From positions 139,577,632 to 139,641,631 of the forward strand of contig OX235270.1 in the NCBI GenBank assembly GCA_944472135.2: a stretch of DNA of 64,000 nt, in the 5' to 3' direction. Under the pieces are notes generated by a model. That model ran no database searches. It was not told the origin of the DNA and was given only the letters and a program-made list of their open reading frames with translations. The DNA is from Trichobilharzia regenti. Lineage: Eukaryota; Platyhelminthes; Trematoda; Strigeidida; Schistosomatidae. Every line of letters starts with the position of its first letter. Position 1 is the stretch's first letter. Both the position numbers and the translations under genes were made by a program. Of this stretch, positions 34,135-44,867 are shown piece by piece.

Positions 34135-34318
34135 GTCCCAGTGGCTGAATGTTATACAACCTTGCCTTGTAACCGGAATGTCCTGAGTTAGAAATCCGGT
34201 GTTGGTGCGTACTGCCGATGATTGCCAAACTAGGATGAAACAGCTGTCCAGTACTCCAGAACTGGTTTTCAATGGTTTCCTCACTGATATCAATACGTGA
34301 TCAACTCGTAAAAGCTGT
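34135..34318 (+). repeat. SM-alpha-like SINE with nearly complete hammerhead
   Basis: A tRNA-like head (34140-34200, with degenerate B box GAGTTAGAAATCC) is followed by the hammerhead region 34209-34254: stem I GTACTG (34209-34214) pairs with CAGTAC (34249-34254); core CCGATGA (34215-34221); GAAA (34237-34240); a two-base-pair stem III around AGCT; and the cleavage triplet GTC (34246-34248). Core position U4 is C and stem II is imperfect, so activity is doubtful. Confidence 0.75.
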
Positions 34319-34339
34319 CGCTCTCTGCCAAATAAGATA

Positions 34340-35025
34340 ATGTACCTACAATCCCTGATGTCAACTGATACGTATCATAACACCGCCATAATCGCATTAC
34401 AAGAAACGTGGTTGCATGAACTGTATGATGACAACCTTATCTCACTAAAGGACTTTATTTTATTTCGTCAAGACCGTCAATGTTGTAATAAGAAAAATGG
34501 TGGTGGCGTTGCAACTTTTATTCACTCCAAATGGTCTGTCTCAAATAACGTCTGCTTCACCTTCTCAAATGACTTCATTGACTGTATTACTGTCAAATGT
34601 CGCCCCAAACACCTCCCCAATATAAACAATTCTATATTACAAACATGTACATTTCTCCTAGTTGCTCTCCATCTGATCTATCTAATTTTGCTGATGAATT
34701 CACCATGTTTGCTGCTGCCAACTTCGACAACTCTCTATCCGTTATTACTGGAGACTTCAACACATCGGATTGCTCCTTTCTTGAAGCTCTTGGTCACACA
34801 AACATAGTCAAATTTCCCACTCGACTTGACAAAACACTCGACCTCGTTTTTACTAATGACGAAGGAGTATATGAAACACGTAGACGTTCACCGATACATA
34901 ACTCCGATCACTGCATTGTCCGCGTTTTGCCAAAAATATACAGCAAAACACATATTAAAATCTTCTCACACCTGTCTACGAAGCACAAGAAAGATGCTAC
35001 ACATCTGACAACTTACTCAATCTAA
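34340..35025 (+). pseudogene. CR1 endonuclease (EEP/AP type), frameshifted
   Basis: The segment 34340-34620 carries ALQETWLHEL (catalytic Glu) and GGGVATFIHSKW; after a frameshift near 34620 the frame 34597-35025 carries VITGDFNTSD and NSDHCIVRV (the GDFN and SDH motifs). A second frameshift near 34995 separates it from the RT frame. All expected EEP motifs are visible, so only small lesions disable it. The enzyme would nick target DNA to prime reverse transcription. Confidence 0.88.
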
Positions 35026-35030
35026 GATGC

Positions 35031-36947
35031 ATGTTAAAAGATACCAACTGGGATCTATTCTATGAAAGTACATTAGATGACTCAATCACCAATATAATGG
35101 ATTATCTTAAGTTCTGCCTCGACATATGCTGTCCCAAACAAACACTGTTCAAACGCCTCGACCGCTTCTCGTCTCCCCGTCTCAAACAACTTCGCAGGCA
35201 AAAAGAAATGTTATATAAATGCAAAGACAAGTTAGGACTTAAAAAGATTAATGCTCAAATCAAATCTGAAATCAAAAATCTTAATGCTATCTATAACCAA
35301 ACACTTTTATCATGCAAATCTCCAAACAGCATGTGGAAACTTTTCAATGAAATTACTGGCAAAAGTAAGCGATGTAATGTTTTTCCCTCTTGTGATGTTA
35401 ATGCTCTTAATCTGTCTTTTTTACGCTCTCCTTCTACTATAACCACTTCTAACGTTACCAATCTTGTAGCTGATAACTTCCAGGACTTCAATACTCTCGA
35501 TGTTTTGAAATGTCTTAAAACTCTTAAGCCCTCACATAGTCTTGGCCCTGATAGCATACCTGCATATGTTCTAAAACAATGTGCAGATGCTTTATGTTTT
35601 CCTCTAACTAATATCCTAAATGCTTCTTTCTCCGAAAACGTTGTACCTGTTCCATGGAAAGACATTAAAATAGTCCCTGTCCCTAAACCTGGAAATAGCA
35701 AGAACGTAAAGTTCAGACCCATCGCCATCACTTCCCCGTTTCTAAAGCTCATGGAAAAACTAGTACTTCTTAAACTCGAACCCTCCCTTAAAAGCTTCGA
35801 AGACCCCAAACAATTTGCCTACAGACAGGGTAGGAGTACTTTAGACGCTGCAGCCGTCTTACACAACAGTATTGTCTCATCATTAGACAAAGGTGCCAAA
35901 TATGTCCGCTGCACGTTTCTTGACTTTACTTCTGCTTTCGACTCTGTACCTAGAAGTCTCTTGCTAAATAAGCTCTCCATGACACAAACCGAGTCCTGGG
36001 TCACTAACTGGTTGCATTCCTACTTTTCAAACAGAATGCAGTACACCGTATACAAAGGCCAATCCTCCTCTGCTGTGCTCACAGAAGCTGGTGTCCCCCA
36101 AGGTGCTGTACTCTCCCCACTTCTCTTTTCTTTCTTTCTACATGACCTACCGTCTTCAAATGACATTAACTTTGTCAAATATGCTGATGACCTAACTGTA
36201 TCTTTACCTGTCAAATGTCAAAGTGACTGCTCTAAACTAAATGGCTTCTTATCAGAAATTAGCCAATGGTCCAAGGAAAACGGTCTAACCTTAAACCCCT
36301 CCAAATGCCAAACAGTTAATTTCACCCTTAGGCATAAATCTGACCTAAACAAACTGGTTAGCACTCACGAGGTGTGCAACATAGATGGCACTGAAATAGA
36401 AACCAAGTCGGAAATTAAATACCTAGGCGTCACTCTATCTTCTGATCTTTCCTGGTCGTCTCATATCTTGACGATTTCCAAGAAAATATACCGTCTTACC
36501 TTCTACATCAAGAAGTTAAGACATTCTGGTGTAACCCAACCCTTACTCCTACAATTTGTTAACTCCCGTATTCTGCCTATTATTCTCTATTGCTCCCCCT
36601 TAGTCTTTCCTGGGCTATTGAAGAAAGACTATACCTTATTACGTAGGATGTTAAAGGTTGTCAGCAGGGTAAGCAGTTTGCCACTTAGCCAGCTTGTTAA
36701 TATTCTGGTGGACAGGCATATGGACTCATGTGAAAAATGGGCGAAATCCATTTTATCTGACTCACAACACCCTCTACATTCACAACTCTCCCCATGTATC
36801 TCTTCAGGGAAAACAAGAAGCCTATATAGGAAACTATATGCCCGCACTAGTAAGTACAAAAACTCATCCATACCCTACCTAGCTCGTGTTCTGTGCGATA
36901 AAGAATGCATCAGGCATGAAACCTTTAACTTATTAAATAGTCAGTAG
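35031..36947 (+). CDS. CR1-type reverse transcriptase, 638-codon open frame
   Basis: Uninterrupted frame. Residues about 1-150 are the linker after the endonuclease. RT motifs follow in order: GPDSIPAYVLK about 172-182; IVPVPKPGNSKNVKFRPIAI about 214-233; motif A FLDFTSAFDSVP at 296-307; GVPQGAVLSPLLF at 354-366; YADD at 384-387 (36180-36191); EIKYLGVTLSSDLSWSSH as the thumb-side GxxL region. The C-terminal 130 residues contain the ILYCSPLVFPGLL word shared by all copies here. Both catalytic boxes look intact. The first Met at 35031 is inside the domain run; the true protein would be fused to the endonuclease upstream, which is broken by frameshifts, so the listed start is only where the open frame begins. 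Confidence 0.85.
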   Translation: MLKDTNWDLFYESTLDDSITNIMDYLKFCLDICCPKQTLFKRLDRFSSPRLKQLRRQKEMLYKCKDKLGLKKINAQIKSEIKNLNAIYNQTLLSCKSPNSMWKLFNEITGKSKRCNVFPSCDVNALNLSFLRSPSTITTSNVTNLVADNFQDFNTLDVLKCLKTLKPSHSLGPDSIPAYVLKQCADALCFPLTNILNASFSENVVPVPWKDIKIVPVPKPGNSKNVKFRPIAITSPFLKLMEKLVLLKLEPSLKSFEDPKQFAYRQGRSTLDAAAVLHNSIVSSLDKGAKYVRCTFLDFTSAFDSVPRSLLLNKLSMTQTESWVTNWLHSYFSNRMQYTVYKGQSSSAVLTEAGVPQGAVLSPLLFSFFLHDLPSSNDINFVKYADDLTVSLPVKCQSDCSKLNGFLSEISQWSKENGLTLNPSKCQTVNFTLRHKSDLNKLVSTHEVCNIDGTEIETKSEIKYLGVTLSSDLSWSSHILTISKKIYRLTFYIKKLRHSGVTQPLLLQFVNSRILPIILYCSPLVFPGLLKKDYTLLRRMLKVVSRVSSLPLSQLVNILVDRHMDSCEKWAKSILSDSQHPLHSQLSPCISSGKTRSLYRKLYARTSKYKNSSIPYLARVLCDKECIRHETFNLLNSQ

Positions 36948-37440
36948 AACCAATGGATCTCGTCTTTCCAACTCACATCATTTATAGGTACAACGTTTTC
37001 TCGCTCTTCATTCTGTATTTATTTTTGTTATGTGCTGTTTTGTTTCTCTCTTCCTTGCAAACTCTACTTAAAACATTCTTGTTCGTTCTTTCACACTCTG
37101 TATATCTCGACCATTTTGCTATCGCTTACGCCAGTAAATATGCTAGTAGTATCTACTTTTCTAACACCTTCAAACATTTTAATTTTGGCTTTGCTACCGA
37201 CATACTAATATGTTGTTGAGATAACTTTAATCTATGTAGAACTTTATTTATTGTTAATGTAAAAAACTGGATGCAATATTGTAGTAAAATGCTGAGAATT
37301 CCATTCTGTATCACAAGTACTGATTTGGAATAAAGCTTATGTTATGTTATGTTATATATATGTTATGTTATATAATAATCCTTAAAAACCAACTCTTGAA
37401 GGTTCTATAGTAACAGATTTGTGGAGCATTTACTGCCTAA

Positions 37441-38770
37441 TAACTAAGTGATCTTCGAACTAGATTCATATCTACTAACGGGCTTTCGATGATCATCACA
37501 TCAACTCAAAGGTATCATTCACAGGGTCCGTCCAGTTTTCTGTTGTAGATTACTCGACAAGTGGCATTGTCGTGTAACTCTGTTGAATCGGGGTTGATAT
37601 AGATTTTGGGCACGCTATAGTGAATTAGTTTCCAAATTACTTCGCCGTCAACGCTACCGAAGACCTTTTCAAAGTCAATGAAGCTGAGGTAATGATTTAA
37701 CTGCCATTTTATGCTATGTCTGTTTGATGATGATGATGATGTGAAGAATTGCAATTTGATCCACAATTGATTCGCTCTTCCTTGATCAAGCTTGTTCTGG
37801 GGGTTTTACTGAATCTGCCTTTTATTCTTTTGATCTCTCAGGTTGACAAGATTCAGATTTTATTTGGCATCTGCAAGAGTACAGTTCCGTGCCAGTTCTT
37901 ATTTTATTTTTATTTTTTTATTTTTGATTACAGCTTGATTCCACACTGTATTTTTGGTACAAGTATGGAATTTTCAGCATGGATATCGGTAGCCCAAATT
38001 TTGCGGGCCGACTATAGATATCAGGTGTGCGTCGGCAGGGGATCGAACCTCGGACCATGTGCATGGTCGGCGATAGTCCTAACCACTGTGCCACCGACGC
38101 ACATAAAGAGGTCACTGTCACTCTTCTTTGGTGGTCTGAAATGTTAGCTTCACTTCCAATCAGTAGATGCCTTTCCTTCTGAACTTTTTGCGGTAGTGCT
38201 GTAAGCATATCCACCGAAGTCTCTGGATCCATTTTCAGTGCTTCAGGAGGAATCCCGTTCATTGTCGCTATTTGTTTATCGGCGAAATGACTGAATTCAA
38301 AACTTCTGAATTTTATGGAGGATTGGTGTCAACTGACAGTTCTTCGCCTGCTGTTGGTAGTATTTGTGGACGAGTTTCAGATAACTGTCTACTGAAGTGA
38401 CCATTCAATTGTTTTATTAGCCTCTCCTCTTTGATTACTAGGTTCCGTCGACCGTTTTTCATTGGTTCACTTCTCCCTGGATAAAGACCTGCTTATCTGA
38501 TGTGATGTTCTGAGGTCTGTTCTGACTACGGAATTTCCTGCTCAAGTCGCCAGTTAATATGTCATGGAATGGTATTTTGCCTCTCCTACCACTCTTCTTC
38601 AATTCTACATGCAGTTCGATGTACACTGAACTCAGCTTCTTCCTGTGTTGTCCATCTTCGTATTGATTCATCTTTTAGCTTCACCATTCTCTTCGTTTCT
38701 CTTCTGTTAGCTTCCATGTGTCTGTTGAGGGTGATTCCCTGTCTTGCCTCAAGGTGAGGTTGGTCATGGC
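37441..38770 (-). pseudogene. RTE-1 linker and RT N-terminal half, minus strand, with SINE insertion
   Basis: On the minus strand from 38770: an Arg/Lys/Glu-rich linker (MEANRRETKRMVKLKDESIR near 38660-38720), then a degraded stretch, NGIPPEALKMDPETSVDML near 38205-38262 (the GxDxIPxEALK motif), a SINE-1 insertion (37897-38103), and the RT segment LNHYLSFIDFEKVFGSVDGE near 37640-37700, where motif A reads FEKVFGSVD (the second conserved Asp position is Gly). Stops in the linker. Confidence 0.8.
37897..38103 (-). repeat. SINE-1 copy in RTE-1
   Basis: Complete minus-strand SINE-1 with T-rich tail at 37897-37925 and the tRNA-like head at the right end. The RTE-1 frame is readable on both sides. 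Confidence 0.9.
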
Positions 38771-38773
38771 AAA

Positions 38774-39640
38774 TGAAGGGGCAAAAATAACTAAAGAGTA
38801 GCAAAGGAAATCTAAGACATAAAATAAACTTCTAAACTTAATAAATACCCTGATGAATGAATCAGGAAGTACGTAGGAAAATGTGAAAATAAAATTAAAA
38901 ACAATAATGATAATAATAATGATAAAGATGACGTACATGACAAAACTACAAAAAATGCTGATAACACCAACAATTAGGAATTTCAAGCGCCGTCAGTGCT
39001 TCCATTCAAGTAGACTTTACGTAAGATTCTAAGCAATGTATGCATAAAAGTAGTGTTTAAACTCACAGATTCACTTAGAAACAAATTAATTCGGCTAAAG
39101 TAACCTGTGAGACACATTAAACAAAGTATTTATCCAATACCCTGCTCGAATGATTGTCACGTCAAATACATAGGTCAAAGTGATAGAATGGGATCAGTCA
39201 GACAGGCTAGCGGACCAGCACAAAACCTACCGGGAAAATCTAGATTAGTTGACCCGAATAATATAAGAAATCTGGAGAAGTGTTCAGGTATACCACTGAC
39301 TACATGCGGTTATACACAACCATGCAATCTAGGATGATGGGATAAGGTGACAGATTTCAAATGTAATCTAATGTCACAGGGTGTAGAGAGGGAGAGATTG
39401 ATAACAGAAGCTTTTTCTATCAAATCAACTGAGAGAAGATACGTGCAATCGGAATGATTCAACACCTGTCCATCCGGACATCTGGAAAATTCTATTACGC
39501 CGACGACGACAAATAGGAGAGAACAAAGGAAACTATAAAACTCAAGTTTGATTGATGCTGAAATGATTTATCCAATAAACGATTTATTAATAAATTACAT
39601 ACTAATATAATGCCCAAGTTTATACATTTATTAGGATGTT
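38774..39640 (+). pseudogene. PLE-C endonuclease half (copy sharing defects with 44.9 kb)
   Basis: After the RT part is lost, the linker is seen (a KYPDE-type word near 38850, then an Asn/Asp-rich stretch 38890-38970) with a TAG near 38975. The segment 39107-39337 reads HVKYIGQSDRMGSVRQASGP and SRLVDPNNIRNLEKCSGIPL, a GIY-YIG domain. The downstream ERLITEAFSIKST region is followed by a frameshift. The 3' end decays after 39560. RT is absent. Confidence 0.85.
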
Positions 39641-39984
39641 AACATGTTTTATATAGTACTCAGTCTGTATCTTCTGACTGAGTAAGTTATTTGGAATGTA
39701 CTTTTATTAATTTTTAAATTATGAATTGTAGTTTTATTACTTCTTTGTTTATTTTAGTCGCGGAATTTACGCTTCACCCGCCGATGACATCATGCAACTG
39801 ATTACAATCAAAATATTCAAAGGGAAATTGGTTGATCAAATATTTTTCTCCAATCAGGCTTTCACTCTAGAATTGTAAGGAATAATGTGTAAATGTTAAT
39901 GCTGATTTTTATTCTGTTCAAGACGATAAGCGCTTAATTACCTTACCTCTGAGGAGATAATGACATGAAACATACCAATGTATG
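39641..39984. other. No recognised feature
   Basis: About 340 bp AT-rich spacer. Confidence 0.4.
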
Positions 39985-40400
39985 ATGGAGAAGATTTGTA
40001 GCTCAGGTAGGTGATTTTGATGTGGTTGTGTTCTCTGGGCTGGATAGTTAATTTGCGAAGCTTTCATCGCCCTACCCTACTAGGCAACATCTTCAGCTCA
40101 TACTTCAATTTAATGAAGTGAGCTTTTAGATTTCTTCACGAGTTTATTAGTTATCTCTCCTGGTGACGTTGGATGTGGTTGGTTGTTTTGTGTGTTTCCA
40201 CACTCTCTAGGCTACTTGTATTGGAACTGATTGTTTCCTTGACTTGAACTTTGACCGGTTTGTGTGTGAGATTTCCTGCAAATCGATTGGTAAATTTTGT
40301 CTATGTCTATTTGTCTAGTGATTGACGATTCACTAAAATGTCAGAGGCCTGGCAAGTGAACATCAATCTCCAGCGAGCATCTTTCTACTAAACTACCAAC
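39985..40400 (-). mobile_element. PLE-B 3' tail, minus strand, uninterrupted
   Basis: Minus-strand copy of the PLE-B tail: CTGAAGATGTTGCCTAGTAG (40079-40098) continuing to AAAGCTTCGC, preceded by the end of the endonuclease region near 40330-40380. It supplies the empty-site counterpart to the RTE-1 insertion at 1973-2881. Confidence 0.75.
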
Positions 40401-40674
40401 GTAACGCAATACTGTCAACAACTGTTTTTTCCTAATTCCATATGCATTAAATTCTGATGACTTATCTTGATCGAAATGTGAATGCATAGGAAAGACACAT
40501 AATACGTACTTTTGTCATAAACATTATGCATATTTTGCGGTTAACCCGTCAAATTTCGTTACGTACAACTGTGCTAACCGTCCTATTCAATTAAATTTTT
40601 TATTGTGTTTAATAGTTTATTTAAGAAGGTGAATAACACCGCAAGATATTACAACATACATTAGATCTTTTGAT
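40401..40674. other. Unassigned sequence
   Basis: No supported feature. Confidence 0.35.
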
Positions 40675-41110
40675 TTGACACTAGTAACTAGTGTGATGTG
40701 TCTAGTCCTCTCTTTGATGCAGACTGAATCCTATCAGTCAGGTTTGCAATGTGGCCACCATGCCACTAGGTAGCTCGCCATCACAGTGCACACACTGACT
40801 TGATGATATTAGGTATTTGGAGGCAATCGGCCACAGGAAGCCTTGCTTGACCTAGGTTTCGTGCTAGCTGGCACTCACCAGTCAGTCAGCAAGGCGTATC
40901 TGCAACCTTGAAGGAACTCATATTCCCTTCTGAGATTCGAACCCGCGTCACTTACCAGCAGTCACAGACGTTACCATTGAGCTATTAGGACTCGCAAATG
41001 ACCTCCCATAAGACTATAGTGGATATTTTGGTCTGCTGACGAGTGACAACTGGCACGAAACTTAGGTCCAAGGCTTCCTGCCAATGTCCTCCAACCATCT
41101 GATATCATAA
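40675..41110. repeat. SINE-3 (tRNA-derived) inverted pair
   Basis: The minus strand at 40675-41015 has an A-box-like TAGCTCAATGGTAACG and B box GGGTTCGAATCTC, followed by a body with GCAGATACGCCTTGCTGACT and AGGCTTCCTGTGGCCGATTG. A shorter body fragment lies in plus orientation at 41035-41110. Other copies are at 44.48-44.87 and 45.68-46.0 kb. Confidence 0.75.
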
Positions 41111-41555
41111 ATTAGTTCTAACACTGCAGTATTCATTTCATTAACAATAGGGAGATTGAATTTCACGGTTACTACAATCTGTCTACTCAAAACAGGCATT
41201 TCATGTAATTACGTGATCAGGCACTCTTGATTTGTGCGGAGCTTATAATGCTCACTGGTTCACCAAGATGAGGAAGACAGATAAGGAGAGAGTTGAATGG
41301 GAACTTGTGGTCTGGAACTTGAATGGTTCTTCAACCAACTCTCTCAACCACCCACAACATATAAAAAAACAAAAAAGAGTGACAGGCGAGTCCAAAGCAT
41401 TATATAGATTGTTGAAAAGCATGAAAGAGACTGAAGAAAAACATTGATAGGTGAAGACAGACAAGAAGAATGAAGATTCACAGTTGTAGAACAGATTTCT
41501 GCATAAATCTGGCGGAGTAAAATCAAATAATCTCGTGCAAACTGATAACCACACA
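41111..41555. other. No recognised feature
   Basis: A 64-codon plus-strand frame at 41232-41447 and overlapping minus frames show no family resemblance. Confidence 0.35.
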
Positions 41556-41560
41556 CTTCT

Positions 41561-41840
41561 TCAGTAGACTCTGTGTAAAGCCAGAGAAATTAGGTTGCTT
41601 CTTTGGAATAAATATTTTAAAATAATACTCTGTTTAAATCGATAAAACATTTCACCACCTTCAGTCTCTCGCTTTAATAGAAGTAATGGATTCAGCCAAC
41701 ATTGCATAGCAGATATAGTTTGCTTTTTAGTAAGTGGTGTGATGGAGAATTCAGGACTGAGTGCAAAAACTGCATTCTCTAAATTGTCTTTCTTTAACGA
41801 CAAACAAGAATTTCCTAGAGGCTTCACAAAGTCTAATCAC
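41561..41840 (-). pseudogene. Possible PLE N-terminal domain fragment
   Basis: The 88-codon minus frame reads SLKKDNLENAVFALSPEFSI then TPLTKKQTISAMQ. This resembles the PLE N-terminal pattern of an Leu/Asn-rich segment followed by a Leu-x-x-Gly/Pro-x-x-Phe-S-x-x-P motif. No RT motif follows. A weak call; it could be coincidental. Confidence 0.35.
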
Positions 41841-42437
41841 GCATTGTCGTCATTATCGTCATCACTAATAACAAATAGAATTTGATGCAAACAGTGTCGC
41901 CTACTGGATGACTTGCTGATTTCTGTGAGAAGCAAAACAAAAGAATCAAGGCATTAGTTAGACCGAGTAGAAGAAGAAATGAGACATTCAATCACCTTCA
42001 GTAACACAGAAAAAGAGATAATCAAAAACAAACGTCAGTCACACATCTTCTGTTTTGTGCGTATTTTCATAGAGTTCTCATCAAAATTTAGAAGAAGAAG
42101 TACACAATGAAACCCATTTTACCTTGTGATACACACATGTTTCGATGTCTGACTTGCACAACAACGATCGATCAATAAAAATTACATGAAAATGAAAACA
42201 TTATGTTGCTATGGGTTACTTTGTATGTATCAAATTTCACTTATATGAGAACTATCTAAAGCTTAGCAACCTGTCTTGTTTAGCTTTAGTCATTAGGTAT
42301 CGGTATTTAATCTGATTGTGGATATTTTTCTTTGATATTGCCTTGTATGCATATGTGATATTATTAACATTATAGGCCACAAGTGTAGGGTGTTAATACA
42401 TATGGAGTTAGTGAGGTTTCATTTCGGTTCTTGTTAT
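41841..42437. other. No recognised feature
   Basis: About 600 bp AT-rich spacer. Confidence 0.4.
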
Positions 42438-43292
42438 TTTTGGCGCAGCCAGCTGAAGCGTATCAATTAGAAAAAAAAGCCTTATTCTAGCGAATACCTC
42501 TAACTCCTTTAAATATGAACTGAACTAAATGTGTTAATTTATGTGTAAAACTTGGACACTGTGTTGGTAGTAAGTAATTCCATATTAGTTTACTTATTAG
42601 ATGTATCACACAGTGAAACAGTATTATTTAGTGGATGACAATGTTTCGAAAGAAATTTATTGATCACAGTCATATCTGGGACGGGTGTTGAACCATTCCG
42701 ATTGCACGTATCTTCTCTCAGTTGATTTGATAGAAAAAGCTTCTGTTATCAATCTCTCCCTCTCTACACCCTGTGACATTAGATTAGATTTGAAATCTGT
42801 CACCTTATCCCATCGTCCTAGATTGCATGGTTGTGTATAACCGCATGTAGTGAGTGGTATACCTGAACTATTCTCCAGATTTCTTATATTATTTGGGTCA
42901 ACTAATCTAGATTTTCCCGGTAGGTTTTGTGCTGGTCCGCTAGCCTGTCTGACTGATCCCGTTCTATCACTTTGACCTATGTATTTGACGTGACAATCAT
43001 TCCAGCAGGGTATTGGATAAATATTTTGTTTAACGTGTCTCACAAGTTACTTAGGCTGATCTAATTTGTTTCTAATGGAGTTTCTGCGTTTGAATGACAG
43101 GCATTTTTGTTCCTGTCGTGTTAAGAATTCTGCTTAAGGTTTTCGAAGTTCCTTCCTTGTATGGAATTACTACTGATGATTTAGCTTCCTTATTGTTGGT
43201 GTTGTCATTATCTTGCGCATGTTTGACATGTATGTTGTCACACAGTGTTGTACAGTACAGCTCTGTAAGCTAAAGGACCCTGTCTGTGGACC
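42438..43292 (-). pseudogene. PLE-C endonuclease half; left arm of an 855-bp inverted duplication
   Basis: The minus frame 42657-43043 (128 codons) carries CHVKYIGQSDRTGSVRQ (GIY-YIG core), SRLVDPNNIRNLE and ERLITEAFSIKST, then a shifted C-terminus. The same 128-residue translation is produced at 47600-47986 on the plus strand. The 3' terminus (42540-42660) and about 100 bp of sequence beyond it (42438-42540) are shared by both copies. The right edge at about 43240-43292 includes the head-to-head junction with a plus-strand PLE-C2 copy. Confidence 0.88.
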
Positions 43293-43985
43293 CAATCAAA
43301 CAAAATAATTTAATTTGCAAAATACATTGCAACGACTGTGAGTTAAGTCAACTACATAGGTCAGCCAAACTAGTCGATCAGGGGTTTTCAGACTATCAGA
43401 ACATAAGAATTTAGCTAAAGTGAGAATAGTTAACTCCAAAAAGATAACTGGTTCCGGAAAAAGCTCAACATTACGTTGCACTGCATGCATTAACACACAA
43501 CCCCATAATAGGGTGGGGTAAGTTTAAAATTCTAGGAAGTAATAAAGATTGGTGGAGAGAGAGAGAGAGGTTGATTACTGCATCCTGGTTCATCGAGTAG
43601 TCTACATCCGATACAGAAATGATCCGGCGTATATACCAGATATATGGAAGACTTTATTACAGTAGGATATTATCACAAGATAATAAATAATCTCACAATG
43701 TATTTTTCAATTCACATTATAACATTCAAACAACTGATTTATTTTACCATAAAAAAACATCTTATTTCCTATTTTGCTGCATTTTATTGATAACACTAAT
43801 ATTATTTCTGAATATACATACTATTGCAATATCTAATTAATTCCACACATGTATATAAATAAAGGAAAAAAGTTGCATGAGTAGTAACTTGGTATGATTA
43901 TGAGTTGTAATAGTTTGTGCTCGAAACGTTACCAGTTAATATTACTTTGTAACATTGTGTAATTTATCAAAATAAAATCTTCTCC
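43245..43985 (+). pseudogene. PLE-C2 endonuclease half, head-to-head with the preceding copy
   Basis: Plus-strand reading gives CKLKDPVCGPNQTK-like then a decayed YIG word near 43355, RLSEHKNLAKV near 43395-43430, CTACINTQPHN near 43475-43510 and ERERERLITASWFIE near 43555-43600 over a GA-rich run. The 3' end has GAAACGTTACC and TTATCAAAATAAAATCTTC near 43955-43975. Confidence 0.75.
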
Positions 43986-44402
43986 ATAATGGAACGCTAC
44001 GTTTTGTACAGAAGAGATTAGTACTTGCATTACTTATTACCTTTCTATGGATAGTGGCTATATACCTCTAGATGAGATTCAATAGGAAGTATTTACTAAA
44101 CGCACTGTCCAATGTTGTTAGAAGGTTGAAGGCAATCAGCAGGAAGCCTTTGAACTAACAGAGGACCAGATCCAGTGCACAAGTTCCTAACTAGTATCCA
44201 GTCCAATCAAAAGTATACTATCTACACCATTCAATAATCTGAATAAACAGTCAACTATAGTTTCAGAATAGCGGCAGTCCCCACGCATGAAATTTATTGA
44301 TTTCAGTAGGCATCTTATAAACTGAGTCCTACATAAAATATAATCAGTCATCCGGCGACTGGACCAATTTGGTCTGTCTGAAGGACACTACCGGTCGATA
44401 TC
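43957..44402 (+). repeat. Direct repeat, copy 1 (copy 2 at 63566-64000)
   Basis: From TTATCAAAATAAAATC to the last base of the window, the two copies differ at only a few positions. The tract extends past the PLE-C2 terminus into a body that includes a SINE-3-like minus-strand segment (44130-44220). Confidence 0.88.
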
Positions 44403-44479
44403 ACCGGTTTCTAACTATTCATATCAGTAGTATGTATCATATTGCTGGCTAGTCTGAACTCTACATTTTGATTGAACAC

Positions 44480-44866
44480 TGGTCAGTAACTAGTGTAATG
44501 TGTCTAGTTCTATCTTCGGTGCAGACTGCATTCTATCAGTCAAGTTTGCAATGTGGACTCGTCAGGAGGGCATGTCTGCAACCTCGAAAGAACTAATTTC
44601 CCTTCTGAGATTTGAAACCGCGCCACCCACTGCAAGCTTGACTGATAGAATTCAGTCTACAGCGAAGATATGACTAGACTCATTGCACTAGTTACTGACT
44701 AGTGTTCAGTGAAAAATATCCAATACAGTCCTACAGGAGGTCAATCGCTAGCCTGAATAGCTCAGTGTTAACGTCTCTGACTGCAGCACTGGATGACGTG
44801 GGTTCTCATCTCAGAAGGGACATGAGTTCCTTCAAAGTTGCAGATACGCCTTGCTGACTGAATGAT
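44480..44866. repeat. SINE-3 rearranged pair
   Basis: A minus-strand internally deleted SINE-3 (44480-44640) is followed by a plus-strand tail piece (44640-44720) and a plus-strand head piece (44735-44866, words ATAGCTCAGTGTTAACG and GGGTTCTCATCTCAG). The PLE-C copy to the right starts directly at the end of the head piece. Confidence 0.7.
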
Positions 44867-44867
44867 G

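Larger units (their letters stand above)
34320..37375 (+). mobile_element. CR1/Jockey-type retrotransposon, nearly full coding copy
   Basis: The element contains an AP-type endonuclease region and a full RT-containing frame, and ends in a 3' non-coding region with TGGAATAAAGCTTATG and a TTATG simple-repeat tail (37332-37370). A short part of the 5' end appears missing, since the endonuclease starts only about 20 codons before its QETWL motif. Three more copies are in the window (25.6, 51.8 and 56.2 kb). The CR1 clade is inferred from domain order and the simple-repeat tail. Confidence 0.88.

Noticed and set aside
35291..35809. 172-codon minus-strand open frame
   Set aside because: Lies antisense inside the CR1 RT frame; a shadow with no recognisable domain.
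38681..38986. 101-codon minus-strand hydrophobic frame resembling a membrane protein
   Set aside because: Crosses the junction between RTE-1 and the Asn/Asp-rich PLE-C linker; hydrophobicity comes from antisense AT-rich repeat.
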